DNA of 5,361 nucleotides from Archangium sp. (GCA_016793525.1 JAEUJT010000082.1:1-5361); one strand, 5' to 3'. Numbered from the stretch's first letter, positions 1 through 5,361 are shown. Numbers and translations are program-made. Notes: generated by a model not told the origin, from the sequence alone.

Positions 1-1
1 C

Positions 2-952
2 ACCTTCCACCTCCGCGACGAAGGCGACACGCTGCTCGAGGCGCTCGACGAGGCGCTGGAGATCGGCCGGGCCTCGCGCGGCTCGGTGCACCTCGGCCAC
101 TTCAAGACGTTTCGGAAGCCGAACTGGCACAAATTGCCCGAGGCCATCGGCAAGCTCGAGGCGGCGATGCGCGCCGGCCTGTCGCTCACCGTCGACCGCT
201 ACCCGCACCTGGCGATGAACACCCAGCTCAAGTTTTCGCTGCCGCTGTGGGCGCTCGAGGGCGGTACCGCCGCGATGAAGGCGCGCCTGAAAGCCCCGGA
301 GAGCCGCAAGCGCATCATCGACGAGCTGAGCCGGGTGTATTCATCTGAGGAGCGCGAGCTGATGATCTCCCTCGTGTCTCAGCCGCAGAACCGGCCGTTC
401 GAGGGCCGCTTCCTCGACGAGCTGGGCACCGACAAGAACGTGTCGCCGCTCGAGGTGTTGTGCGACGTGTTGGCCGACGAGGGCGAGGCGGCGTTCGCGA
501 CCTTCTTCGGCATGAGCCGAGACAACCTCGATCGCATTCTCCAGCTCGACTACGCGATGGTGGCGTCTGACGCGTCGGTGCAGGCGATTCACCGGCAGTC
601 GGGTGGAGGCCGGCCGCACCCGCGCTGCTTCGACACCTTCCCCTCGTTTCTGGCGGAGTGGGTCTTCACCCGCCGCCTGATCCCGCTGGAGACCGCGGTG
701 CAGAAGATCACCTCGATGCCCGCCGATCGCGCCGGGTTGATCGATCGCGGCCGGTTGGTCGAAGGCGCGTGCGCCGATCTGGTGTGCCTGTCGCCCGACG
801 CGCTCGGCTCGGCGGTGAGCTACGAAGAACCGATTCGCTTCCCCGCGGGCGTCGACCTGGTGATGGTCAACGGGCAGGTGGTCATCGATCACGGCCGGCT
901 CACTGGGGCGCGGCCGGGCACGTTCCTCCGCTGGAAGCAACCGCCCGCGTAG
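2..952 (+). CDS. N-acyl-D-amino-acid deacylase (D-aminoacylase family amidohydrolase), 5' partial
   Basis: The reading frame is open from the left edge, so the start lies outside; 316 residues are visible. Family members are usually about 480-550 aa, so the N-terminal third, with the HxH metal motif, is missing. What is visible follows D-aminoacylases in order: an HLRDEGD segment (residues 3-9), a GHFK segment whose His33 matches the metal-binding His of the family SHxK motif, a DRYP segment (about 66-69), VASD with the candidate catalytic and metal-binding Asp190 (codon 569-571), a GRPHPRCFDTF stretch (codons 611-643), and the C-terminal signature ITSMPADRAGL...GRLVEGACADLV. The family hydrolyses N-acyl-D-amino acids to D-amino acid and fatty acid or acetate, normally in the cytoplasm; an export signal cannot be judged here. 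Some members are dihydroorotase-like or act on other N-acyl substrates, so the substrate is not certain. It converges on the next gene with 18 bp between stops. Confidence 0.88.
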   Translation, partial: TFHLRDEGDTLLEALDEALEIGRASRGSVHLGHFKTFRKPNWHKLPEAIGKLEAAMRAGLSLTVDRYPHLAMNTQLKFSLPLWALEGGTAAMKARLKAPESRKRIIDELSRVYSSEERELMISLVSQPQNRPFEGRFLDELGTDKNVSPLEVLCDVLADEGEAAFATFFGMSRDNLDRILQLDYAMVASDASVQAIHRQSGGGRPHPRCFDTFPSFLAEWVFTRRLIPLETAVQKITSMPADRAGLIDRGRLVEGACADLVCLSPDALGSAVSYEEPIRFPAGVDLVMVNGQVVIDHGRLTGARPGTFLRWKQPPA

Positions 953-970
953 CCGTCGGGGAGCGCAGCC

Positions 971-2233
971 TCAGGTGGTGCGGTCGTCTTTCTTGAACAG
1001 CTTGTCGGTGCGGCGGGTGTACGCGGGCGGCTTGAGCCCGAAGCTCGCGCCGAGCTCGGTGACCCAGGCGTCGATGCTCTTCGACTCATCGACCTGCACG
1101 TCGGGCACCGCCTGGGTGAAGGTCTTGGGCAACTTCCGAAAGCCGCCGGTCATCAAATACAGCACGCGCTCCTGCGGGCGAATGCGGCCCTCGTCGATGG
1201 CGCGCAAGATGCCGATGCCCGTGAGCAGGCCCGTTTTCTCCATGATCTGATCGGTGCCGGGCAAGGTGGTGAACTCGAGGCCTTTGGCTCGAAACCACCC
1301 CAGCAGCTGCGCGATGTACCGCTCGTAGTCTTCGTCGCGGATCGAGAGCATGTCGCCGCCGAAGTAGCGCATGAGATCGAAGAGCCGCGTGTAGTTGCGC
1401 TCGGGGTTGGTGTTGTACAGGCCGGGCTCGAGGTACTTCTTCGGCTCGGGGTGCACGTGCTCGGCGCTGATCTCGCGCTCGCCATTCGAGAACGCGCGCA
1501 CCATGGGCGAGTTGCCCTCCTGCTGAAACCCGATGAAGCGGGGCACGGCGCGCCGCCGCAGCAGGCCTTCGCGCGAGAGCTCGGAGAAGCAGTTGTACAC
1601 GCCGGTGGGGCCGTAGCCGGCGCACATCGCCTGGGCGATGCAGTCGACGCCGGTGTCGGTGCCGGCGTGCTCGAGCACGAACATGGCGCGCACCGCCGAC
1701 GCCGCGAGCCGCCAGCGAATGTCGGGGACCAGCGGGAGCGCGAACTTGGTGGAGAACGCCAGGCTGAGCGCCTTCACCTGCCGCTCCGGGAGGTCGACCG
1801 AGATCAGCTTGATGCCGGGCACGTTGATGTTGGCGGCGTCGAGCTTGAAGAGCGTGCTCTTGGGGTGGAAGAAATAGACGTTGAGGTTGTGGCGACGGCC
1901 GTACACCGACAGCGCGTAGCCGAGGTTGCCGCCCGACGAGAGCACCACCGAGTCGAGGCCCGCGTGGTGGGCCACCGCCGTCACCAGGCACGCGTCGAGA
2001 TCTTTGTAGGTGCCGGTCGCCATGAGGCTCGACTCGTCGCAGAGCAAGATCTCGACGCCTTTGTATTCGGCCAGCTTCGAGATGCGCGCGCCTTCGGCGA
2101 TGCTCGCCGCCACGGCGTCTTCGCGGTTGATGGCGATTTGGAGATCGAGCTTGTCGAAGACCCGGTGATACCGGAGCAGCAGGCTTCGCTCAGCAGAGAA
2201 CTCCTGATCGATCAGGCTGTTCCAATCGGGCAT
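971..2233 (-). CDS. PLP-dependent threonine-synthase-like enzyme (fold type II)
   Basis: 420 aa from the ATG at 2233. Fold-type-II PLP signatures appear in order: MATGTYKDLDA with the predicted Schiff-base Lys77; SSGGNLGYA (99-107), in place of the usual SGN-type cofactor and substrate loop; AGYGPTGVYN (205-214), the likely phosphate-binding glycine loop; FQQEGNSPMVRAF (235-247), close to the threonine-synthase QxEGxxPxVRA segment; and a C-terminal LMTGGFRK (360-367), like the TGxGLK end of threonine synthases. These enzymes perform beta/gamma elimination or replacement on amino acids in the cytoplasm. The motif order supports the threonine-synthase branch, but the altered loops and the absence of homoserine or threonine biosynthesis genes nearby argue against calling it thrC. 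An in-frame TTG at 2257 would add eight residues. I prefer the ATG at 2233 because a -10-like TACGAT lies 8 nt before it and would otherwise be inside the coding region. There is no Shine-Dalgarno at either start. Confidence 0.85.
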   Translation of the reverse strand: MPDWNSLIDQEFSAERSLLLRYHRVFDKLDLQIAINREDAVAASIAEGARISKLAEYKGVEILLCDESSLMATGTYKDLDACLVTAVAHHAGLDSVVLSSGGNLGYALSVYGRRHNLNVYFFHPKSTLFKLDAANINVPGIKLISVDLPERQVKALSLAFSTKFALPLVPDIRWRLAASAVRAMFVLEHAGTDTGVDCIAQAMCAGYGPTGVYNCFSELSREGLLRRRAVPRFIGFQQEGNSPMVRAFSNGEREISAEHVHPEPKKYLEPGLYNTNPERNYTRLFDLMRYFGGDMLSIRDEDYERYIAQLLGWFRAKGLEFTTLPGTDQIMEKTGLLTGIGILRAIDEGRIRPQERVLYLMTGGFRKLPKTFTQAVPDVQVDESKSIDAWVTELGASFGLKPPAYTRRTDKLFKKDDRTT

Positions 2234-2241
2234 GGAGCGAA

Positions 2242-2247
2242 ATCGTA
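2242..2247 (-). promoter_or_regulatory. Predicted -10 element for the threonine-synthase-like gene
   Basis: The minus strand reads TACGAT here, 8 nt before the ATG at 2233. A weak TTCCTG about 17 nt further upstream could serve as the -35. The spacing places the transcription start at or within a few bases of the start codon, which implies a leaderless or nearly leaderless mRNA; consistently, there is no Shine-Dalgarno. This is pattern recognition, not mapped data. Confidence 0.5.
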
Positions 2248-2256
2248 CTCCGCCCA

Positions 2257-2271
2257 ATTCCTGGCAGGAAT
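2257..2271. promoter_or_regulatory. 15-bp perfect palindrome, candidate operator
   Basis: ATTCCTG-G-CAGGAAT is a perfect 7-bp inverted repeat around one central base. It lies 9 bp upstream of the TACGAT -10 of the minus-strand gene and covers its likely -35 region, where a dimeric repressor would block polymerase. It sits about 80 bp upstream of the -10 of the divergent cyclase gene, so it could also serve as a distant site for that gene. It is AT-richer than its surroundings. No transcription factor is encoded in the window, so the binding protein is unknown. Confidence 0.5.
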
Positions 2272-2352
2272 GAAGTCATTGGCTCACTTTCACCGCGGCT
2301 CTCGGTGCCTGGGCGCAGGTGTCGGGCGTGCACCCACGTGGAGAAGCTGTCG

Positions 2353-2358
2353 TACAGT
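2353..2358 (+). promoter_or_regulatory. Predicted -10 element for the CNBD-GGDEF gene
   Basis: TACAGT ends 9 nt before the ATG at 2368, the same layout as the other two unit-leading genes. No convincing -35 is seen 16-18 nt upstream; that position instead holds the palindromes GTGCAC (2328-2333) and CCACGTGG (2334-2341), which might be an activator or repressor site. Such short palindromes are common in GC-rich DNA, so that part is weak. Confidence 0.45.
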
Positions 2359-2367
2359 GGCGTTTCA

Positions 2368-3354
2368 ATGCCTTCGACCGCCAATGCCGACTCGCCGTTG
2401 CACGCGTTCACCAACGAAGAGGTCGAGGCGATCTTCGCCGCGGGAGCGCTGCGCACCTGCGCGCCCGGCGAGACGATTCTCACCGAGAACGAGCCCGGCG
2501 ATTCGATGTTCTTCCTCATCGAGGGGCAAGCGGAGGCGCGGCTCCACAGCGGCAAGGCGGTGCGCCAGTACGGACCAGGCAGCTACTTCGGCGAGCTGTC
2601 GTTCATCAACCCGGGGCACCGGCGCAGCGCGACCATCGTGGCGGTCACCGCGGTTCGGCTGCAGGTGCTCGATCAGCAGAGCATTCAGTCGCTGAGCGCG
2701 ACGCACCCGCGGGCGATCTTCACCCTGCTCCGCCGCACCTGCGCGTTTCTGGTCGACGCAGAGCGGAGCCTCATCGCCGACCTCCGCCGGCGAAACGCCG
2801 AGCTGCAGGAGACCATCAAGCGGCTCGACTTCACCCAGCGCCGGCTGAGCCAAGAGGAAGAGACCGCGCGCACCGACGGGCTGACCGGGCTGTTCAACCG
2901 CCGCGCCTTCGACGCCGAGCTGCCCACGTTCATGGAGCGCGCGAAGTCGATCGACAGCGGGCTGGCGTTGCTCGCGATGGATCTCGATCACTTCAAGCCG
3001 GTCAACGACACCCTGGGCCACGCGGCGGGCGACTTCGTGCTCAAAGAGGTGGGGAAGATCCTCCGCGAGAACGTGCGCAAGTCTGACCTGCCCTGCCGCA
3101 TCGGTGGAGACGAGTTCATCATTCTGCTCGCCGACCTCACCGCCGACGCCGCGCGCACCCGGGCCGAGGCCCTTCGAGCGGCCATCGGCGCGTTTCCCCA
3201 CCCTGGCAACGACCGCGGCATTCGGGTCACAACCACCATGGGCGGCACGCTCCTCCGCTCTGGCGAAACGCCGCAGGACTTCATGCACCGGGCAGACGAA
3301 GCGCTCTACGCCGCCAAGCGTGCGGGCCGAAACCGGGTGGGCTGGGCCGACTGA
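2368..3354 (+). CDS. Cyclic-nucleotide-binding domain-GGDEF diguanylate cyclase
   Basis: 328 aa from the ATG at 2368. Residues about 10-118 form a CAP-like CNBD. Its phosphate-binding cassette FGELSFINPGHRRSA (74-88) has the same length as that of E. coli CAP and keeps both key ligands, Glu76 (ribose) and Arg86 (cyclic phosphate). Residues about 127-168 are a charged helical, probably coiled-coil, linker. The GGDEF domain follows: DGLTGLFNRR (170-179), metal-binding Asp205 in DLDHFK, N213/D214, GHAAGD (217-222), the active-site GGDEF (246-250) and a product-inhibition I-site RKSD (237-240), exactly five residues before GGDEF. It should therefore make c-di-GMP from two GTP as a dimer, under feedback control and gated by a cyclic nucleotide. 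There is no membrane segment or signal peptide, so it is likely cytosolic. An upstream GTG at 2305 is in frame but would place the -10 inside the gene, and its 21 extra residues look non-domain. No helix-turn-helix is present, so it is not a CRP-type regulator. Confidence 0.93.
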   Translation: MPSTANADSPLHAFTNEEVEAIFAAGALRTCAPGETILTENEPGDSMFFLIEGQAEARLHSGKAVRQYGPGSYFGELSFINPGHRRSATIVAVTAVRLQVLDQQSIQSLSATHPRAIFTLLRRTCAFLVDAERSLIADLRRRNAELQETIKRLDFTQRRLSQEEETARTDGLTGLFNRRAFDAELPTFMERAKSIDSGLALLAMDLDHFKPVNDTLGHAAGDFVLKEVGKILRENVRKSDLPCRIGGDEFIILLADLTADAARTRAEALRAAIGAFPHPGNDRGIRVTTTMGGTLLRSGETPQDFMHRADEALYAAKRAGRNRVGWAD

Positions 3355-3392
3355 ACGCAGCAGAAGCGCGTCGCGCCGGCGGGCTTTCGATC

Positions 3393-3398
3393 TAGCCT
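3393..3398 (+). promoter_or_regulatory. Predicted -10 element for the repeat-CNBD gene
   Basis: TAGCCT ends 9 nt before the ATG at 3408, inside the 53-bp gap after the cyclase stop codon. No Shine-Dalgarno lies in front of the ATG and no clear -35 is seen. It suggests that the repeat-CNBD gene has its own promoter and a nearly leaderless mRNA, although read-through from the cyclase gene remains possible because the gap holds no hairpin followed by a T run. Confidence 0.45.
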
Positions 3399-3407
3399 TC
3401 GTGCCCT

Positions 3408-4670
3408 ATGGCGCACATGGACTTCGACTTCATCGAGGGCAGCGACGGTGGGCAGTTCGTGCTGGTGGGTGGCCCGCTGGTGCAGCTGCGGCAGCTGCTG
3501 GCCAAGGGCGACATCGAGGTCGCGGTCAAAACCTACGAAGACACCGGCGGCGCGGCGAGAGATGGGCTGCTCGCCGAGGCGTCGACGGCCTCGTTCGAGA
3601 CCAAGCGGGGCATCGCTCAGCTGTTCCGGCGGGCGCGCGATTTCGCGGCGGCGGCGCGGGCATTTCAGTTCGCGCGGCTCGAGACCGAAGCGGCGACCGA
3701 CTTCGAGCAGGCGGGGGAGTTTCTTGAGGCGGCGGCGTGCTGGAACAAGGCCGGCGAGGTGCTGAAGGCGGCGGCGGCCTACGAGCGTGCGGGGAAGATC
3801 GACGAGGCGCTCGAGCTGTACCGCAAAGGCGGCGCGACCGAGCGCGCGGCGGAGTGTCTGGCCCGCGGCGGCCGGTACCTCGAAGCGGCGCAGGCTTTTC
3901 GTACGCTGAAAAATACCCACGCCGAGGTCGAAACCCTCCGCGCCGGGCTCAACGCCGAGCCCACCAACGTCGAGCTGGCGGCGCGGCTGGCCGAGCTGAT
4001 GGTGCACCACGGGCGAAAAGATCATGCGGCGCAGCTGCTGGTCGACACTGCCAAGCGCTCACCCGCCGCGAAAGATCACCCGCGCTTTCTCACCTTGCTC
4101 GCCGCGGCGCTCGACTTCATGGGCAACGCGCCCGCCGCCGCCAACGTGAGAGCTCGCTTGCAAGCGCTGCCCAAAGACGCGTCGGCGCCTGCGGTGGCCG
4201 AGGCCCCTCCCGCACCCGCCACGGCGCCCGAGCTCGGGCCCGACGCCTACGGCTTCCTCAAGGCCCTGCCGATGTTCGCCAACCTGGCGCTGCCCGACAT
4301 GAAGGCGCTGTACCGGCTCTGTACGCTCCACACGTTCAGCGCCGGGCAACACGTCATCGAGACCGGCCACGCGGGGCGCGGGTTGTTCGTCATCGTCGAC
4401 GGCCAAGTCGAGGTCTACGCCGGGCCCGACGCGAGCTCGCGGCTGCTCAACACCTTGGGCGTGGGCGGGTACGTGGGCGAAATCTCCCTGGTACAAGACG
4501 GCCCGACGTCAGCTCGGGTGACGGCGCGCACGCCGGTGAAGGCGCTCTTCATCTCGCGCGAGTCGTTCCTCGAATACATCTACGGCTTCCCCGCGGCGGC
4601 GCTGCGCATCTACCAGCTCTTCACCTTCAACCTGGCCGAGCGGGTGCGCGTACTGTCGGCAGCGCGGTAG
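3408..4670 (+). CDS. TPR-like helical-repeat protein with C-terminal cyclic-nucleotide-binding-like domain
   Basis: 420 aa, soluble, with no signal peptide or membrane segment. Residues about 25-250 are Ala/Glu-rich amphipathic helices resembling short TPR-like repeats; examples are DFEQAGEFLEAAACWNKAGE (98-117), AAAAYERAGKIDEALELYRK (121-140) and CLARGGRYLEAAQAF (150-164). Such solenoids usually bind proteins. A Pro/Ala linker (about 254-280) leads to a CNBD (about 283-405) opening with FLKALPMFANL and containing the beta-barrel core GRGLFVIVDGQVEVYAG (323-339). The phosphate-binding cassette GEISLVQDGPTSARVTA (357-373) keeps Glu358 but has Thr367 where cyclic-nucleotide binders have Arg, so canonical cAMP binding is doubtful. 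It lies 53 bp after the cyclase gene on the same strand and may act with it. Start: the ATG at 3408 fits the TAGCCT box; an ATG at 3417 is the alternative. Its molecular role is unknown; a scaffold or ligand-gated adaptor is inference. Confidence 0.88.
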   Translation: MAHMDFDFIEGSDGGQFVLVGGPLVQLRQLLAKGDIEVAVKTYEDTGGAARDGLLAEASTASFETKRGIAQLFRRARDFAAAARAFQFARLETEAATDFEQAGEFLEAAACWNKAGEVLKAAAAYERAGKIDEALELYRKGGATERAAECLARGGRYLEAAQAFRTLKNTHAEVETLRAGLNAEPTNVELAARLAELMVHHGRKDHAAQLLVDTAKRSPAAKDHPRFLTLLAAALDFMGNAPAAANVRARLQALPKDASAPAVAEAPPAPATAPELGPDAYGFLKALPMFANLALPDMKALYRLCTLHTFSAGQHVIETGHAGRGLFVIVDGQVEVYAGPDASSRLLNTLGVGGYVGEISLVQDGPTSARVTARTPVKALFISRESFLEYIYGFPAAALRIYQLFTFNLAERVRVLSAAR

Positions 4671-4682
4671 CTGCGTGGGCGG

Positions 4683-5111
4683 TCAGCGCGATGTGCTGAG
4701 TCGCGTTTCACAGGCGAGCAGCAGCGCCTCTCCATCGGGCGGCAGAGGGCCAGCCACCAGGAAGTCGCGGAGAACGCGGGCTTCTTGCTCCGGCCAATCG
4801 CGGATCGCCACGGGCTCGAGCCGAACGGTCAAGTCCCCGATGGACAACGTTCCGGAGTCGATGCAGTCCAACACGCGCGGCAGGAAGTGTTTGAGGCTCC
4901 GTTCATCGCCGGTGGCGTTCCACACCACGTTGCGCAGCGTCTCCGGATCCAACGACGTCAGCGCCGTGTCGTTCACCCGCCGCTGAATGGCCCGAATCTC
5001 GGGATCATCCATCGTCCAATACGACGTGGTCGGAGAGAGCGTGCGGCGGTACGCGCGAAACACCGCGTACGCGCGCTGAACCGCTTCGCGCCTCTGGTTG
5101 ATCGGCTCCAT
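4683..5111 (-). CDS. Hypothetical protein, 142 aa
   Basis: I do not recognise a named family. The protein is small, soluble and probably mostly helical, with no signal peptide, membrane segment or catalytic signature. Distinctive points are YAVFRAYRR (15-23), a WNATGDERSLKHFLPRVLD stretch (64-82) and a W/E-rich RDWPEQEARVLRDFL (104-118). The GD...HFLPR combination resembles uncharacterised bacterial proteins I recall only loosely, so treat that as a hint. It is the second gene of a minus-strand operon: the preceding CNBD gene ends 15 nt upstream, and a GAGGG Shine-Dalgarno stands 5 nt before the ATG. Its stop faces the repeat-CNBD gene across 12 bp. Codon use looks like that of the neighbours. 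A partner or accessory role for the CNBD protein is inferred from the operon only. Confidence 0.8.
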   Translation of the reverse strand: MEPINQRREAVQRAYAVFRAYRRTLSPTTSYWTMDDPEIRAIQRRVNDTALTSLDPETLRNVVWNATGDERSLKHFLPRVLDCIDSGTLSIGDLTVRLEPVAIRDWPEQEARVLRDFLVAGPLPPDGEALLLACETRLSTSR

Positions 5112-5116
5112 CTCGT

Positions 5117-5128
5117 CCCTCGCTCCTT
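5117..5128 (-). promoter_or_regulatory. Shine-Dalgarno region of the 142-aa gene
   Basis: Reading the minus strand, AAGGAG (5128-5123) overlaps the TAA stop of the upstream gene and GAGGG (5121-5117) follows, 5 nt before the ATG at 5111. This fixes the start codon and supports translation from a shared mRNA with the upstream CNBD gene. It is the only convincing Shine-Dalgarno in the window. Confidence 0.7.
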
Positions 5129-5361
5129 AGACGCGCGCGTCATCGACGAGCTCCGGCTCTGGTCGCTCCGCTTGGGCTTCGTCGAACTGCGCCGTGCGTG
5201 CGAGGCGTTCTTTGGCGATGCGCTTCACCGCAAGTGAGGCCACAGGGTCCCGCAGCACCAGCGCGTTGAATTCCTTGGCCGGCAACCGGAGGGTCAGAAC
5301 CGGACCGGCGGCGGTCACCGTGGCCGTGGCGGGGCCGTTGGTGAGCACGGAGATCTCACCG
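5127..5361 (-). CDS. Cyclic-nucleotide-binding-like domain protein, 5' partial (C-terminal end)
   Basis: The frame enters from the right edge and ends with TAA at 5129-5127; 77 residues are visible. They begin inside a CNBD phosphate-binding cassette, GEISVLTNGPATATVTA, followed by VLTLRLPAKEFNALVLRDP, which matches the last beta strand and the start of the C-terminal helix of CNBDs. A helix (about ASLAVKRIAKERLART) and an acidic, Pro-containing tail end the protein. The cassette keeps Glu but has Ala where the cyclic-phosphate-binding Arg belongs. Over these 17 positions it shares 10 identities with the CNBD of the repeat protein at 3408-4670, suggesting related domains. Nothing after the CNBD looks like a helix-turn-helix, so it is probably not a CRP-type DNA binder. 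Its N-terminal architecture cannot be seen. It heads or precedes the operon with the 142-aa gene. Confidence 0.8.
   Translation of the reverse strand, partial: GEISVLTNGPATATVTAAGPVLTLRLPAKEFNALVLRDPVASLAVKRIAKERLARTAQFDEAQAERPEPELVDDARV

Noticed and set aside
341..940. Minus-strand frame opposite the deacylase gene
   Set aside because: Composition is His/Arg/Ala-rich and motif-free; the opposite strand encodes recognisable D-aminoacylase motifs throughout.
2279..2296. Possible CRP-type binding site in the divergent region (GTGAAAGTGAG on the minus strand)
   Set aside because: The two GTGA elements are direct, not inverted, so they do not make the TGTGA-N6-TCACA symmetry of CRP sites.
2291..2307. 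CACCG-N7-CGGTG inverted repeat in the divergent region
   Set aside because: Five-base arms made almost wholly of G and C are expected by chance here; the site is not positioned against either predicted promoter.
2305..2367. Upstream GTG start at 2305 extending the cyclase by 21 residues
   Set aside because: It would place the predicted -10 box inside the coding region, and the added residues match no part of a CNBD.
1451..2695. Long plus-strand open frame (414 codons) opposite the PLP-enzyme gene and overlapping the cyclase start
   Set aside because: It is antisense to a gene with clear family motifs and has an Arg/Ala/His-rich composition with no domain, as expected for a shadow frame in GC-rich DNA.
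3366..3397. GCGCGTCGCGC palindrome and GGCT/AGCC inverted repeat between the cyclase and repeat-CNBD genes, considered as a terminator
   Set aside because: There is no usable loop in the first, the arms of the second are only 4 bp, and no T run follows either.
3630..3860. GCG-rich repeated triplets in the repeat-CNBD gene, considered as a DNA repeat array
   Set aside because: They encode Ala in amphipathic helices and vary between copies; this is a protein-level repeat, not a tandem DNA repeat.
3737..4699. Plus-strand frame of 320 codons inside the repeat-CNBD gene
   Set aside because: It is an Arg/Gly/Ala-rich frame-shifted reading of the real gene, whose own frame carries a complete CNBD and regular helical repeats.

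Overview
The window is GC-rich and densely coding: five genes plus short gaps, with strong G/C bias at third codon positions and long shadow reading frames opposite the real genes. This, together with the signalling-protein content, fits a soil-type high-GC Gram-negative such as a member of the Myxococcota. That placement is inference from style; no taxonomic marker gene is present. I see no RNA gene, insertion sequence, CRISPR array or phage gene.

Layout. (1) 2-952 (+) is the C-terminal part of an N-acyl-D-amino-acid deacylase of the amidohydrolase superfamily, cut by the left edge. (2) 971-2233 (-) is a PLP-dependent fold-type-II enzyme related to threonine synthase, convergent with the first gene across an 18-bp gap. 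(3) 2234-2367 is a 134-bp divergent promoter region with a perfect 15-bp palindrome over the predicted -35 region of the PLP-enzyme gene. (4) 2368-3354 (+) encodes a cyclic-nucleotide-binding domain (CNBD) fused through a helical linker to an apparently active, feedback-inhibitable GGDEF diguanylate cyclase. (5) 3408-4670 (+) encodes an Ala-rich TPR-like helical-repeat protein with a C-terminal CNBD. (6) 4683-5111 (-) encodes an unrecognised 142-aa protein. It follows, 15 nt downstream and with a good Shine-Dalgarno, (7) a gene cut by the right edge (5127-5361, -) whose visible end is the C-terminal half of another CNBD.

How the genes may work together. Three CNBD proteins lie within 3 kb. 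The CNBD of the diguanylate cyclase keeps the Glu and Arg that hold cAMP in CAP-family proteins, so it may link cAMP (or cGMP) to c-di-GMP synthesis. The other two CNBDs resemble each other and lack the phosphate-binding Arg, so they may bind something else or act as scaffolds. The two metabolic genes on the left (D-amino-acid deacylation, amino-acid PLP chemistry) have no obvious functional link to the signalling genes.

Expression. The three genes that begin a transcription unit each have a TANNNT -10-like hexamer ending only 8-9 nt before the ATG and no Shine-Dalgarno. The one gene inside an operon has a Shine-Dalgarno and no such box. This suggests leaderless or near-leaderless mRNAs and was used to choose start codons.
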